Positions 24,934-34,890 of a stretch of DNA of 39,003 nucleotides are shown in pieces. Location of the stretch: NCBI GenBank assembly GCA_022766945.1, contig JALEOU010000010.1:1-39003 (forward strand), read 5' to 3'. The translations under genes and the position numbers were made by a program. The notes beneath the pieces are model-generated. The model was not told the DNA's origin and searched no databases. It saw only the letters and a program-made list of their open reading frames with translations. The DNA comes from Fusicatenibacter sp. Its GTDB lineage: Bacteria > Bacillota > Clostridia > Lachnospirales > Lachnospiraceae. The first letter of the stretch is position 1. Each line of letters begins with the position of its first letter.

Positions 24934-25010
24934 TAATGACTAATACTGAATTGCGTTGCAGGGATGTCAGTAGGATAGGAAGCAATCGAAGGAAAAGAGG
25001 GAGAAATACT

Positions 25011-26093
25011 ATGGAATACCGCATTGGATTAATACACGGAGACGGTATCGGACCTGAGATCGTAGAAGAAGGGAAAAAGGTACTGGATGCCATTTGTGAA
25101 AAATACGGACACACGTTTCATTACACGAATTTACTGCTTGGCGGTGCATCGATCGATGTGCACGGAGTGCCGCTGACGGACGAAACCATTGAGGAAGCGA
25201 GAGCATGCGATGCTGTGCTGATGGGTTCGATCGGCGGAGATGCAAAGACATCTCCCTGGTACCGGCTTTCCCCGGATAAGCGGCCTGAGGCGGGACTTTT
25301 GAAGATTCGCAAGTCTCTGGGACTGTTTGCGAATCTGCGCCCGGCTTATCTGTATCAGGAACTCAAAGCGGCATGCCCGTTGAAAGAAGAGATAATCGGA
25401 GATGGGTTTGATCTGCTGATTATGAGAGAACTGACCGGAGGTCTGTATTTCGGAGAGCGCAGCACCGTCGAGGAAAACGGTGTGCGAAAAGCTACCGATA
25501 CACTTACATACAATGAGAACGAAATACGCAGAATTGCCATCCGCGCTTTTGATATTGCTATGAAGCGAAGCAAAAAGGTGACCAGTGTGGACAAATCTAA
25601 TGTGCTGGATTCATCCAGACTCTGGAGAGCTGTTGTGGAAGAAGTCGCAAAGGATTATCCGGAAGTGACTCTGGAGCATATGCTGGTGGATAACTGCGCA
25701 ATGCAGCTGGTCCGCAATCCGGGTCAGTTTGATGTGATCCTGACAGAGAACATGTTTGGTGACATCCTCTCTGATGAGGCAAGTATGGTGGCAGGCTCGA
25801 TCGGGATGCTTTCTTCCGCGAGCCTGAACGAGACAAAGTTCGGTCTGTATGAGCCAAGCCACGGTTCTGCTCCGGATATCGCCGGAAAGAATATTGCCAA
25901 TCCGATTGCCACGATTCTGTCAGCAGCTATGATGCTTCGCTATTCTCTCGATCTGGATACAGAAGCGGCAGCAGTTGAGAACGCCGTTCAGAAGATCCTG
26001 AGCGAAGGTTACCGTACTGTGGACATTATGTCTGAGGGATGCAGAAAAGTCTCCACCAGCGAGATGGGAGATCTGATCGCAGGAGCGCTTTGA
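25011..26093 (+). CDS. leuB: 3-isopropylmalate dehydrogenase
   Basis: The 360-residue enzyme oxidatively decarboxylates 3-isopropylmalate in leucine synthesis using NAD+. It has the N-terminal [20 protein letters not shown], the substrate-binding [28 protein letters not shown], the metal-site Asp pair in [19 protein letters not shown], and the NAD loop [18 protein letters not shown]. Length is normal. The start at 25011 has GAGGGAG upstream, while the earlier in-frame ATG at 24936 would lie at the transcription start. It heads leuB-ilvD-ilvB, and leuA and leuCD are not in the window. Confidence 0.97.
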   Translation: MEYRIGLIHGDGIGPEIVEEGKKVLDAICEKYGHTFHYTNLLLGGASIDVHGVPLTDETIEEARACDAVLMGSIGGDAKTSPWYRLSPDKRPEAGLLKIRKSLGLFANLRPAYLYQELKAACPLKEEIIGDGFDLLIMRELTGGLYFGERSTVEENGVRKATDTLTYNENEIRRIAIRAFDIAMKRSKKVTSVDKSNVLDSSRLWRAVVEEVAKDYPEVTLEHMLVDNCAMQLVRNPGQFDVILTENMFGDILSDEASMVAGSIGMLSSASLNETKFGLYEPSHGSAPDIAGKNIANPIATILSAAMMLRYSLDLDTEAAAVENAVQKILSEGYRTVDIMSEGCRKVSTSEMGDLIAGAL

Positions 26094-26176
26094 TTGTTCA
26101 TTTGTTATAGAATCTCTACAGGGTTTTACCCGGCGAAAATGAATATGGAAATTTGTGAATGAAAAGGAGAAATGTC

Positions 26177-27838
26177 ATGAAAAGTGATGCAGTGAAAAAA
26201 GGGATTGCCCAGGCGCCGCAGCGTTCTCTGATGCGGGCACTGGGTCTGACAGAAGAGGAAATGGAAAAACCTCTGGTAGGTATTGTCAGCTCTTACAATG
26301 AAATTGTTCCCGGCCATATGAATCTGGATAAGATTACCGAGGCAGTGAAGCTGGGAGTTGCCGCTGCAGGCGGTACTCCGATCGTATTCCCGGCGATCGC
26401 TGTCTGTGACGGAATTGCCATGGGACATATCGGAATGAAGTATTCTCTGGTTACCCGTGATTTGATTGCTGATTCTACGGAGTGTATGGCACTGGCGCAT
26501 CAGTTTGATGCTCTGGTATGCATTCCAAACTGCGATAAAAATGTTCCGGGTCTTTTGATGGCGGCAGCAAGAATCAATGTTCCGACCGTATTTGTCAGCG
26601 GAGGCCCGATGCTGGCAGGACATGTAAAAGGTGAGAAGAGAAGTCTTTCGAGCATGTTCGAGGCAGTTGGCTCCTACGCGGCCGGAACGATGAGCGAGGA
26701 AGATGTTTATGAATTTGAGTGCAAGACCTGTCCGACCTGTGGTTCCTGCTCCGGTATGTATACCGCAAACAGCATGAACTGCCTGACAGAGGTGCTTGGC
26801 ATGGGATTGCAGGGCAACGGAACGATTCCTGCGGTATATTCCGAGCGTTTGCGCCTGGCAAAGAGGGCAGGTATGAAGGTGATGGAGCTGCTTGAGAGAA
26901 ATATCCGTCCAAGCGATATCATGACAAAAGAAGCGTTTTTAAATGCTCTGACCGTGGATATGGCACTTGGATGCTCCACCAACAGTATGCTGCATCTTCC
27001 GGCGATTGCCCATGAAGCCGGCGTGGAGCTGAGTCCGGAGATGGCAAACGAAATCAGTGAGAAGACACCGAACCTGTGTCATCTGGCACCGGCAGGTCAT
27101 ACCTATATCGAGGAGCTTAATGAGGCCGGCGGTGTCTATGCCGTGATGAATGAGCTCAACAAACTGGGTCTGCTCCATACCGAATGTATGACAGCGACCG
27201 GAAAGACCGTTGGTGAAAACATCGAGGGATGCGTCAATAAGAATCCGGAAGTGATCCGTCCGGTTGAAAATCCGTACAGCAAAACCGGCGGAATTGCGGT
27301 TCTGAAGGGCAACCTGGCGCCGGACACCGCAGTGGTAAAACGTTCTGCTGTAGTGCCGGAGATGCTGGTACACGAAGGACCTGCGAGAGTCTTTGACTGC
27401 GAGGAGGATGCCATCGAGGCGATCCGCGGAGGAAAGATTGTTCCGGGTGATGTGGTTGTCATCCGCTATGAGGGTCCAAAAGGCGGCCCGGGCATGCGCG
27501 AAATGCTGAATCCGACTTCTGCAATTGCAGGCATGGGACTTGGCTCTTCCGTAGCTCTCATTACAGACGGACGGTTCTCAGGAGCTTCCAGAGGAGCTTC
27601 GATCGGTCATGTCAGCCCTGAGGCAGCTGAGGGCGGCCCGATTGCTCTTGTGGAAGAGGGCGATCTGATTCGCATCAATATTCCGGAACATAAGCTGGAA
27701 CTGGCAGTGTCAGACGAAGAGCTGGCACGCCGCAGAAGCGTATGGCAGCCGCGTGAGCCGAAGGTAACAACCGGTTATCTTGCGAGGTATGCAAAGATGG
27801 TCTCCAGTGCAAGCAAAGGAGCGATTCTGGAGTTCTGA
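26177..27838 (+). CDS. ilvD: Dihydroxy-acid dehydratase
   Basis: The 553-residue Fe-S enzyme dehydrates 2,3-dihydroxy-isovalerate and -methylvalerate in valine, leucine and isoleucine synthesis. Iron-sulfur ligands lie in [10 protein letters not shown] and in [20 protein letters not shown]. The signature GLGCSTNS-type [46 protein letters not shown] and the C-terminal [15 protein letters not shown] are present. The ATG at 26177 has AAAAGGAG eight bases upstream. An ATG at 26159 is open but lacks a ribosome binding site. It lies 83 bp after leuB and 93 bp before ilvB. Confidence 0.97.
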   Translation: MKSDAVKKGIAQAPQRSLMRALGLTEEEMEKPLVGIVSSYNEIVPGHMNLDKITEAVKLGVAAAGGTPIVFPAIAVCDGIAMGHIGMKYSLVTRDLIADSTECMALAHQFDALVCIPNCDKNVPGLLMAAARINVPTVFVSGGPMLAGHVKGEKRSLSSMFEAVGSYAAGTMSEEDVYEFECKTCPTCGSCSGMYTANSMNCLTEVLGMGLQGNGTIPAVYSERLRLAKRAGMKVMELLERNIRPSDIMTKEAFLNALTVDMALGCSTNSMLHLPAIAHEAGVELSPEMANEISEKTPNLCHLAPAGHTYIEELNEAGGVYAVMNELNKLGLLHTECMTATGKTVGENIEGCVNKNPEVIRPVENPYSKTGGIAVLKGNLAPDTAVVKRSAVVPEMLVHEGPARVFDCEEDAIEAIRGGKIVPGDVVVIRYEGPKGGPGMREMLNPTSAIAGMGLGSSVALITDGRFSGASRGASIGHVSPEAAEGGPIALVEEGDLIRINIPEHKLELAVSDEELARRRSVWQPREPKVTTGYLARYAKMVSSASKGAILEF

Positions 27839-27847
27839 AAAATGAGA

Positions 27848-27890
27848 CAGCCGTCCGACAGAAGAAGAAGTTTTCTTTGTCGGAGGGCTG
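27848..27890 (+). other. Hairpin between ilvD and ilvB
   Basis: CAGCCGTCCGAC (27848-27859) and GTCGGAGGGCTG (27879-27890) pair at 11 of 12 positions around a 19-base purine-rich loop. Only CTTTGT follows, so termination would be weak. It may be a processing or partial-termination point that sets the ilvD:ilvB ratio. Confidence 0.55.
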
Positions 27891-27931
27891 CTTTGTACTA
27901 TACATTTCAATAAAGCAGGAGGAAGAGTGTA

Positions 27932-29611
27932 ATGGAATTAACAGGATCACAGATCGTCATCGAATGCCTGAAGGAACAGGGTATAGACACCGTATTTGGC
28001 TATCCGGGAGGAACGATCCTGAATATTTATGATGAATTGTATCGCCACCCGGAGATCCATCATATTCTGACATCCCATGAGCAGGGCGCTGCTCATGCGG
28101 CTGACGGATATGCGAGAGCGACCGGAAAAGTCGGAGTCTGCATGGCAACCAGTGGCCCGGGTGCCACAAATCTGGTAACCGGTATTGCAACAGCTTATAT
28201 GGATTCTTCGCCGGTCGTAGCCATCACCTGCAATGTGGGAAAACCACTGCTTGGAAAAGACAGTTTCCAGGAAATTGATATTGCCGGTGTGGCAATGCCG
28301 ATCACAAAGCACAGCGTGATCGTCAAAGAAATCTCCGTACTTGCGGATACATTGCGCAGAGCTTTCCGGATCGCGAAAAGCGGCCGTCCGGGACCTGTCC
28401 TTGTGGATATCACAAAGGACGTGACTGCAGCGAAATATGAATATGAGCCGGTTACACCCGAAGAGATTCTTCCTGTGACAGAGACAATTAACGAAGAAGC
28501 CATCGATGAAGTGGTAAAAATGATTCAGGCATCCAAAAAGCCCTACATCTTTGTGGGCGGAGGATCCATCCTGTCCGGTGCGGCCAAGGAGGTCAGAGAG
28601 TTTGCTCATAAGATTCAGTCACCTGTTTGCGACAGTCTGATGGGAAAGGGCGCTTTCCCGGGAACGGATGACCTTTATACCGGCATGCTTGGCATGCATG
28701 GCACCAAAACCTCCAATTACGGCGTGACAAAATGCGATCTTCTGATTGTCCTTGGAGCACGTTTTTCAGATCGTGTTACCGGAAATGCGTCCAGATTCGC
28801 GTACAATGCGAAAATTGTACAGATCGATGTGGATGCAGCAGAGATCAACAAAAATGTGATCGTGGATTCTTCGATCATTGGAGATGTCAGAGAGGTATTA
28901 AAAAAACTGAATGCGAAGCTCTCACCGATGGAACATCAAGAGTGGCTGGATGAGATCAGCAGCATGAAAGAGCGGTTCCCGCTGAAACATGAAGAAGGAC
29001 TGACCGGCCCGTACGCCATCGAAGAGATCTATCGGGCAACCGAAGGCAAGGCAATTATCACCACAGATGTGGGTCAGCATCAGATGTGGGCGGCACAGTA
29101 TTACAGCTATACGGAACCCCGTACCTTTATCAGCTCCGGCGGACTTGGAACCATGGGATTTGGCCTTGGAGCAGCCATGGGTGCTAAAACGGGACGCCCG
29201 GATAAGGTTGTGATCAATATTGCCGGTGACGGATGCTTCCGCATGAATATGAATGAGCTTGCAACCCTTTCCCGTCATAACATTCCTGTGATTGAAGTGG
29301 TGATCAACAATCATGTGCTTGGTATGGTTCGACAGTGGCAGACCCTGTTTTACGGAAAACGTTATTCCAACACAGTGCTGAATGATAAGGCTGATTTTGT
29401 AAAAGTGGCCGAAGCACTCGGCGTGAGGGGCATGCTTGTGACGAAAAAAGAAGAGATGGGACCTGCAATCGAGGAAGCAATCCGCTATGGTGGTCCGGTC
29501 CTGATTGACTGTCAGATCGACTGTGATGAGAAGGTATTCCCGATGGTTCCGGCCGGAGCTCCGATCGAAGATGTCTTTGATGCGGAAGATTTGGCGAAAA
29601 AGCAGGGATAA
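27932..29611 (+). CDS. ilvB: Acetolactate synthase, catalytic (large) subunit
   Basis: The 559-residue thiamin-diphosphate enzyme condenses pyruvate with pyruvate or 2-oxobutyrate, the first committed step of branched-chain amino acid synthesis. It has [15 protein letters not shown], the catalytic Glu in [19 protein letters not shown] (about 48-66), [15 protein letters not shown], the FAD-region segment, and the ThDP motif [19 protein letters not shown] (about 430-450) with [19 protein letters not shown] precedes the ATG. This length and sequence fit anabolic AHAS rather than catabolic ALS. The regulatory subunit gene ilvN, often adjacent, is not found in the window. Confidence 0.96.
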   Translation: MELTGSQIVIECLKEQGIDTVFGYPGGTILNIYDELYRHPEIHHILTSHEQGAAHAADGYARATGKVGVCMATSGPGATNLVTGIATAYMDSSPVVAITCNVGKPLLGKDSFQEIDIAGVAMPITKHSVIVKEISVLADTLRRAFRIAKSGRPGPVLVDITKDVTAAKYEYEPVTPEEILPVTETINEEAIDEVVKMIQASKKPYIFVGGGSILSGAAKEVREFAHKIQSPVCDSLMGKGAFPGTDDLYTGMLGMHGTKTSNYGVTKCDLLIVLGARFSDRVTGNASRFAYNAKIVQIDVDAAEINKNVIVDSSIIGDVREVLKKLNAKLSPMEHQEWLDEISSMKERFPLKHEEGLTGPYAIEEIYRATEGKAIITTDVGQHQMWAAQYYSYTEPRTFISSGGLGTMGFGLGAAMGAKTGRPDKVVINIAGDGCFRMNMNELATLSRHNIPVIEVVINNHVLGMVRQWQTLFYGKRYSNTVLNDKADFVKVAEALGVRGMLVTKKEEMGPAIEEAIRYGGPVLIDCQIDCDEKVFPMVPAGAPIEDVFDAEDLAKKQG

Positions 29612-29615
29612 AGGA

Positions 29616-29644
29616 TTGACAAATTATTGTCAGAGGGGTATTAT
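29616..29644 (+). promoter_or_regulatory. Consensus promoter of serC-serA
   Basis: TTGACA (29616-29621) and TATTAT (29639-29644) are spaced by 17 bp, beginning five bases after the ilvB stop. The transcript would start near 29651. Confidence 0.85.
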
Positions 29645-29650
29645 GGATTC

Positions 29651-29820
29651 ATTGTGGTAAAGCACCACAGCGAGATCTTTGAAAACTCCGTCATAGGGTT
29701 GAAGATTTCAAAGTAGAATAAAAGTGACAATCCTGTAACGATTCAGTGAAACGCTGAATCGTTACAAAATTTCGATACAGGATCGTTGCCGACACAATAG
29801 AGATCCAGGAGGATGAGAAA
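29651..29820 (+). promoter_or_regulatory. Structured 170-nt leader of serC-serA (candidate cis-regulatory RNA)
   Basis: Four helices can be drawn. P1 is GTGGT/ACCAC (29654-29668). P2 is CTTTGAAA (29677-29684) with TTTCAAAG (29706-29713) around a 21-base loop. P3 is ATCCTGTA (29730-29737) with TACAGGAT (29776-29783). P4 is a 12-bp GTAACGATTCAG/CTGAATCGTTAC stem (29735-29746 with 29754-29765). P3 and P4 share GTA (29735-29737), so their junction must compete or stack. The ribosome binding site AGGAGG follows about 25 bases later. It lacks T-box sequences, and I do not recognise it as a known riboswitch. Confidence 0.6.
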
Positions 29821-30903
29821 ATGAGCAGAGTTTATAATTTTTCCGCAGGACCGGCTGTTTTACCGGAAGAGGTCCTAAGAGAAGCCCAGGAAGAGATGAT
29901 GGATTACCGCGGATGCGGAATGTCCGTTATGGAAATGAGCCATCGTTCCAAAATGTTCCAGAATATCATTGAGGAAGCAGAGGCAGACATCCGTGATCTG
30001 ATGGGAATCCCTTCCAACTATAAAGTACTGTTTCTGCAGGGCGGCGCGTCTCTGCAGTTTGCCATGATTCCCATGAATCTGATGAAGAATCGGGTAGCTG
30101 ACTATATCGTGACCGGACAGTGGGCAAAAAAAGCATACCAGGAAGCACAGAAATATGGAAAGGCAAACAAGATTGCCTCCTCTGAGGATAAAACCTTCTC
30201 CTACATTCCGGATTGTTCGGATCTTCCGATTAGCCCGGACGCAGATTACGTATATATCTGTGAAAATAATACGATTTACGGAACAAAATACAAAAAGCTT
30301 CCGAATACCAAAGGAAAACTGCTTGTGGCAGATGTGTCCTCCTGCTTTTTGTCTGAGCCGGTTGATGTGACAAAATACGGCATCATCTACGGCGGCGTTC
30401 AGAAAAATATCGGACCTGCAGGCATGGTAATTTCCATTGTGAGAGAGGATCTCATAACCGATGATGTGCTTGAGGGAACCCCGACGATGATGAAATTCAA
30501 AACACATGCGGATGCCGGTTCCATGTACAATACTCCAAACTGTTACTGCATCTACATGTGCGGCAAAGTCTTCAAATGGCTGAAGAAGATGGGCGGCCTG
30601 GAAGTGATGAAGCAGAAGAATGAAGAGAAAGCAAAGATTCTCTACGATTTCCTGGATGAGAGCAAGCTGTTCCACGGAACGGTTGTTCCGGAAGACCGTT
30701 CTCTTATGAATGTGCCGTTTATCACCGGAAATGCTGAGATGGATGCGAAATTCGTGAAAGAATCCAAAGAAGCCGGATTTGAAAATCTGAAAGGACATCG
30801 TACCGTTGGCGGTATGCGTGCTAGTATTTACAACGCAATGCCAAAAGAAGGTGTGGAGGCTCTGGTAGCGTTCATGAAGAAATTTGAGGAGGAGAATCTG
30901 TAA
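29821..30903 (+). CDS. serC: Phosphoserine aminotransferase
   Basis: The 360-residue PLP enzyme converts 3-phosphohydroxypyruvate and glutamate to phosphoserine. It opens VYNFSAGPAVLPEEVL, the class V signature of SerC, with MSHRSKMF, LFLQGGASLQFAMIPMN and the PLP Lys in YGGVQKNIGPAG (about 195-206). VGGMRASIYNAMP near the end is typical. AGGAGG precedes the ATG. Its stop shares one base with the serA start (TAATG), so the two are translationally coupled. Confidence 0.97.
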   Translation: MSRVYNFSAGPAVLPEEVLREAQEEMMDYRGCGMSVMEMSHRSKMFQNIIEEAEADIRDLMGIPSNYKVLFLQGGASLQFAMIPMNLMKNRVADYIVTGQWAKKAYQEAQKYGKANKIASSEDKTFSYIPDCSDLPISPDADYVYICENNTIYGTKYKKLPNTKGKLLVADVSSCFLSEPVDVTKYGIIYGGVQKNIGPAGMVISIVREDLITDDVLEGTPTMMKFKTHADAGSMYNTPNCYCIYMCGKVFKWLKKMGGLEVMKQKNEEKAKILYDFLDESKLFHGTVVPEDRSLMNVPFITGNAEMDAKFVKESKEAGFENLKGHRTVGGMRASIYNAMPKEGVEALVAFMKKFEEENL

Positions 30904-32066
30904 TGTTTAAATATAACTGCTTAAATCCGATCGCAGGAGTAGGTCTTGCCAATTTTGATGACCAGTATGAGAAAACGGATGTGCTGGAAGACGCCGATGT
31001 GGTTCTGGTAAGAAGTGCTGCGATGCATGGCATGGAACTGCCGGAGAAACTGCTTGCGGTAGCAAGGGCCGGAGCAGGTGTGAATAATATTCCGCTGGAG
31101 CTTTGCGCTGAGCATGGTATCGTGGTATTTAACACTCCGGGTGCAAATGCCAACGGTGTCAAGGAATTGGTTCTGGCAGGTATGCTGCTTGCCTCCCGTG
31201 ATGTGGTAGGCGGTATTGAGTGGGTGGAAAGCCAGAGTGACAATGCAGATATTTCCAAGCAGACGGAGAAGCAGAAAAAGAAATTCGCCGGATGTGAGAT
31301 CAGCGGCAAAAAGCTCGGTATCATCGGCCTTGGCGCGATCGGACAGCTGGTGGCAAACGCGGCAATCCATCTTGGTATGCAGGTATACGGATACGATCCG
31401 TACATCTCTGTGGATGCGGCATGGAACCTTTCCAGATCCATCAAACATATACAGGCGGTAGAGGATATTTACCGTGAATGTGACTATATTACCATTCACG
31501 TTCCGCTTCTGGAGAGTACCAAAGGCATGATCAGCAAAGAAGCGATTCAAATGATGAAAGACGGCGTTGTGCTGCTGAATTTCGCCCGCGATATTCTGGT
31601 AGATGAGGATGCCCTGATCGAAGCCCTGAAAGCAGGAAAAGTGAAAAAGTATGTAACAGATTTCCCGAATCCGAAGGTAGCCGGCCAGGAAGGCACGATT
31701 GTGACACCGCATCTGGGCGCTTCCACAGAGGAGTCGGAAGACAACTGTGCGATTATGGCAGTGAAGGAGCTCCGTGATTATGTTGAGAACGGAAATATCA
31801 AAAATTCTGTAAACTTCCCGAACTGTGATATGGGCATGTGCCAGGCGGAAGGACGTGTGTCCATCTGTCACAGAAATATTCCGAACATGCTGAGCCAGTT
31901 TACCAAAGTGGTTGGTGATGCAGGTGTCAACATCAGCGATATGGTAAATAAAGGAAAAGAAAACTATGCGTATACCATGATGGATTTGGAGAGCCCGGCA
32001 ACAGAGGATATGGTGAAAGCTCTGGAAGCTGTTGACGGTGTGCTGAAAGTCCGTATTGTAAAATAA
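30903..32066 (+). CDS. serA: D-3-phosphoglycerate dehydrogenase, short form with ACT domain
   Basis: The 387-residue enzyme starts serine synthesis by oxidising 3-phosphoglycerate. It has the NAD fold LGIIGLGAIGQLVANAA (about 136-152), the catalytic Arg, Glu and His positions in NFARDILVDEDAL, and GTIVTPHLGASTEESEDN. A C-terminal ACT-like domain begins near 318 (NIPNMLSQFTKVVGDAGVNI), a common site of feedback by serine. The GAGGAG in the serC tail lies just before the ATG. The transcript ends at the hairpin at 32092-32129. The opening YNCLNPIAGVGLANF lacks the usual leading beta strand, as in other short forms of Clostridia and Bacteroidetes. Confidence 0.95.
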   Translation: MFKYNCLNPIAGVGLANFDDQYEKTDVLEDADVVLVRSAAMHGMELPEKLLAVARAGAGVNNIPLELCAEHGIVVFNTPGANANGVKELVLAGMLLASRDVVGGIEWVESQSDNADISKQTEKQKKKFAGCEISGKKLGIIGLGAIGQLVANAAIHLGMQVYGYDPYISVDAAWNLSRSIKHIQAVEDIYRECDYITIHVPLLESTKGMISKEAIQMMKDGVVLLNFARDILVDEDALIEALKAGKVKKYVTDFPNPKVAGQEGTIVTPHLGASTEESEDNCAIMAVKELRDYVENGNIKNSVNFPNCDMGMCQAEGRVSICHRNIPNMLSQFTKVVGDAGVNISDMVNKGKENYAYTMMDLESPATEDMVKALEAVDGVLKVRIVK

Positions 32067-32091
32067 TCAGTAAAGATCAGAAATGATCATA

Positions 32092-32129
32092 CACAAAAAA
32101 CTTGCTGTATCTGCAGCAAGTTTTTTGTG
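32092..32129. terminator. Bidirectional terminator between serA and trmH
   Basis: The arms 32092-32107 and 32114-32129 form a perfect 16-bp stem with GC-rich CTTGCTG top and A6/T6 base, serving both convergent genes. Confidence 0.92.
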
Positions 32130-32132
32130 CGG

Positions 32133-32957
32133 TTATTTGCTTAATTGGTAGAAAGCTACAGCGCTGGCAGCGGCAACGTTGAGAGAATCTACGCCGTGTG
32201 CCATGGGAATTCGTACAGTGTAATCACAGCGGGCAAGTGTTTCTGAGCGAAGTCCGTCGCCTTCTGAGCCAAGAAGGACCGCAAGTTTCTCCTCGGACAT
32301 AAGACGCGGATCATCGATGGAAACAGAATCCTGCTTCAGCGCCATGGCCGCTGTCTTAAAACCAAGTTCTGACAGCAGTGCCATACCGCGTTCCGGCCAT
32401 TCATCGGATGTGTTTCCAAGAAAAGTCCAGGGAATCTGAAATACAGTGCCCATGCTGACCCGAATGGCACGCCGGTACAGCGGATTGCTGCAGTCGGGTG
32501 TTAACAGGACGGCATCCATGCTTAGAGCGGCAGCGGAACGGAAGATGGCACCAACGTTGGTGGGATTCATGACATTTTCCAGAACGGCAATCCGACTGGC
32601 TCCATGGCAGACCTTTTCCAAAGAAGGAAGCGGTGGACGGCGCATGGCGCAGAGCACGCCGCGGGTCAGTGCAAATCCGGTCAGCTTTGTCAGCACATCA
32701 AAATCGGAGGTGTAGATCGGTATATCGCCGCACCGGGCGATGACCTGGCGCGCCTCTCCTTCAATATGCTTTCGCTCAAGCAGAAGAGAAACCGGGGTAT
32801 AACCTGCATCAAGGGCCCGCTCTACGACTTTGGGACTCTCTGCAATGAACATCCCCTTCTCGGGTTCGTGGCGGGAAAGCAGCTGATTTTCGGTAAGGCG
32901 GGCATAGACATCCAACTCCGGTGAGGAAAAATCCGTGATTTCAATAATCTTCGGCAT
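32133..32957 (-). CDS. TrmH-family (SpoU) RNA 2'-O-methyltransferase
   Basis: The 274-residue protein is a SPOUT-fold RNA ribose methyltransferase. Motif 1 is NVMNPTNVGAIFRSAAAL (about 132-149), motif 2 LLGSEGDGLRSE, and motif 3 IPMAHGVDSLNVAAASAVAFYQL at the C-terminus, together forming the knotted SAM site. An N-terminal RNA-binding-like domain (about 10-100) precedes it. Whether it modifies 23S rRNA or tRNA cannot be read. It starts 15 bp after cysS and shares that gene's Cys T-box-controlled transcript. Confidence 0.92.
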   Translation of the reverse strand: MPKIIEITDFSSPELDVYARLTENQLLSRHEPEKGMFIAESPKVVERALDAGYTPVSLLLERKHIEGEARQVIARCGDIPIYTSDFDVLTKLTGFALTRGVLCAMRRPPLPSLEKVCHGASRIAVLENVMNPTNVGAIFRSAAALSMDAVLLTPDCSNPLYRRAIRVSMGTVFQIPWTFLGNTSDEWPERGMALLSELGFKTAAMALKQDSVSIDDPRLMSEEKLAVLLGSEGDGLRSETLARCDYTVRIPMAHGVDSLNVAAASAVAFYQLSK

Positions 32958-32972
32958 AAAGGCGCACTCCCA

Positions 32973-34421
32973 TCAGATACGCTTCCAGATGGCACCGCCG
33001 CGGACGTCGGTCACTTCAATTCCCTGATTTTTTAACTCCTCACGGATCCGGTCAGCTTCCGCAAAGTTTTTCTCTTTCTTTGCCTGTGCACGTGCAAGCA
33101 CCAGTGCATCGATGGAAGGATCCCCTTCCCCTGTGATGGAGAAACCGCCGGCATTCGCAGAGGAAGCTGCTTTAGCATTTTCTTCGCGCTTTGCCGCGGC
33201 ATGGGAGAGAAGAGAAAGTCCAAGAACCTGATCAAAGTCATCCAAAAGTGCCAGCTTCGCACCGTCGGAGATTTTGGCTTTGAGTACATCGTAAAGGGTT
33301 GTAATCGCAAGAGAAGTATTCAGATCGTTATCCAGGGAGGAACGGAATTTCTCTTTCAAGCAGTTGACAATGGATTCGTCTGCCTGAGCATCACCGGGTC
33401 TTAAAGCAGCGATGCGGGCAATCAGTTTGTCATAGGCAATTTTTGCGTTATCCAGATTCTCCCAGGTGAAAACGAGAGCCTTTCGGTAATGGGACAACAG
33501 GCAGAAGAAACGATAAACTAACGGATCGTATCCTTTTTCTTCCAGCAGCGATACTGTCAGGAACTCTCCCTTGGATTTGGACATCTTGCCGTCGGAAGTA
33601 TTCAGGTGGTGTACATGGAACCACTGAGGGCACCAGGTATGGCCAAGATAACTCTCTGACTGGGCAATTTCGTTGGTATGATGAGGAAATGCATTGTCGA
33701 TTCCGCCGCAGTGGAGATCCAGGTATTCGCCGTTGTATTTCATGGAAATACCGGAGCACTCAATGTGCCAGCCCGGATAACCGACACCCCAGGGAGAATC
33801 CCACTTGAGTGCCTGATTTTCAAATTTGGACTTGGTAAACCAGAGGACGAAGTCATTCTTGTTGCGTTTGTTCGTATCCTCCTCGACACCTTCCCGTACA
33901 CCAACAGCCAGGTCCTCTTCATCGTGATCATTGAATACATAGTAATGATCCAGTCTGCTGGTATCAAAATAGACATTGCCGCCGGCAAAGTAGGCATAAC
34001 CGGTATCTTCCAGCTTTTTTACGATTTTGATATATTCATCAATACAGCCGGTGGCAGGCTGAACGATGTCAGGACGTTTGATATTCAGCTTACGGCAGTC
34101 CTCAAAAAAAGCATCCGTGTAAAACTGGGCGATCTCCATGACGGTTTTGTGTTCCCGTTTGGCACCTTTTAACATCTTGTCTTCGCCAGTATCGGCATCG
34201 GAGCTTAAGTGTCCTACATCAGTGATATTCATGACACGGTTCACATCATATCCTTCATAACGGAAAGTTTTCTCCAGGACATCTTCCATGATATAGGAAC
34301 GAAGATTTCCAATATGGGCAAAATGGTACACGGTAGGTCCGCAGGTATACATTTCCACATGCCCGGGAGTATGTGTGACAAATTCAGCTTTTTTGTGTGT
34401 TGCGGAATTATAAAGATACAT
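32973..34421 (-). CDS. cysS: Cysteinyl-tRNA synthetase
   Basis: The 482-residue class I synthetase charges tRNA-Cys. Zinc and substrate Cys lie in YTCGPTVYHFAHIGNLRSY (about 24-42, with the HIGH variant HIGN), with GWHIECSGIS and HHTNEIAQSES also present. The KMSKS loop is DGKMSKSKGEFL. The C-terminal DALR and anticodon domains end in RGGAIWKRI. Length is normal. The ATG at 34421 was chosen for AAAGGA eight bases upstream; the open frame beyond it lies inside the T-box terminator. Expression should rise when uncharged tRNA-Cys accumulates. Confidence 0.97.
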   Translation of the reverse strand: MYLYNSATHKKAEFVTHTPGHVEMYTCGPTVYHFAHIGNLRSYIMEDVLEKTFRYEGYDVNRVMNITDVGHLSSDADTGEDKMLKGAKREHKTVMEIAQFYTDAFFEDCRKLNIKRPDIVQPATGCIDEYIKIVKKLEDTGYAYFAGGNVYFDTSRLDHYYVFNDHDEEDLAVGVREGVEEDTNKRNKNDFVLWFTKSKFENQALKWDSPWGVGYPGWHIECSGISMKYNGEYLDLHCGGIDNAFPHHTNEIAQSESYLGHTWCPQWFHVHHLNTSDGKMSKSKGEFLTVSLLEEKGYDPLVYRFFCLLSHYRKALVFTWENLDNAKIAYDKLIARIAALRPGDAQADESIVNCLKEKFRSSLDNDLNTSLAITTLYDVLKAKISDGAKLALLDDFDQVLGLSLLSHAAAKREENAKAASSANAGGFSITGEGDPSIDALVLARAQAKKEKNFAEADRIREELKNQGIEVTDVRGGAIWKRI

Positions 34422-34477
34422 ATACAACATCCTTTCTGTGAATAATTTTGGAATCAGGAGAATCGGTGGAAAGCTGT

Positions 34478-34762
34478 AAAAAAGCCTCCTGTGTCCATCC
34501 AGACACAAGAGGCACAAAAATTGCGCGGTTCCACTCTTCTGATTTACTTACGCCGGCCAAAATAAGCCGGACAGCCATCTAACGGCGGCCATACCGGGGA
34601 TCATTACATCCCGCGCTCCCGAATGCACTTCACAGGTTCTTCTGCAGACACGCTTTCAGCCGTATGACGCGTCCTCTCTGACCAGTCTGGAATCTCTGCT
34701 ACTCTTTTCGTTCAATGCGCATAAAACTATTCTTCCTGTATAAGTCATCAAATCAGACCTAT
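34478..34762 (-). promoter_or_regulatory. Cysteine T-box riboswitch upstream of cysS-trmH
   Basis: On the minus strand the T-box sequence GTGGAACCGCGC lies at about 34523-34534. It is followed by a terminator (12-bp stem 34484-34495 with 34502-34513, then T6 at 34478-34483). Upstream stem I has an AGAGA-type GA motif, and the specifier loop reads GAAGTGCATTC with TGC at 34625-34627, a cysteine codon. Uncharged tRNA-Cys would stabilise the antiterminator. Confidence 0.95.
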
Positions 34763-34768
34763 GGTTGT

Positions 34769-34797
34769 ATCTTAGCAGGAAAATGAGGGCGTGTCAA
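34769..34797 (-). promoter_or_regulatory. Promoter of the cysS T-box transcript
   Basis: Minus-strand TTGACA (34792-34797) and TAAGAT (34769-34774) are spaced by 17 bp, so transcription starts near 34762. Confidence 0.85.
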
Positions 34798-34890
34798 GTT
34801 CGGAGAATTAGGATTCTTTTGTAGGCAGGAGTGAGAAATGAGTGTATAATGGATATGATTTATAAAAGACAAAAATGGGGGTTAAAGAAG

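Noticed and set aside
24934-25010. Leucine T-box or leader-peptide attenuator before leuB
   Set aside because: The leader is only about 70 bases, with no T-box sequence, no run of Leu codons and no terminator.
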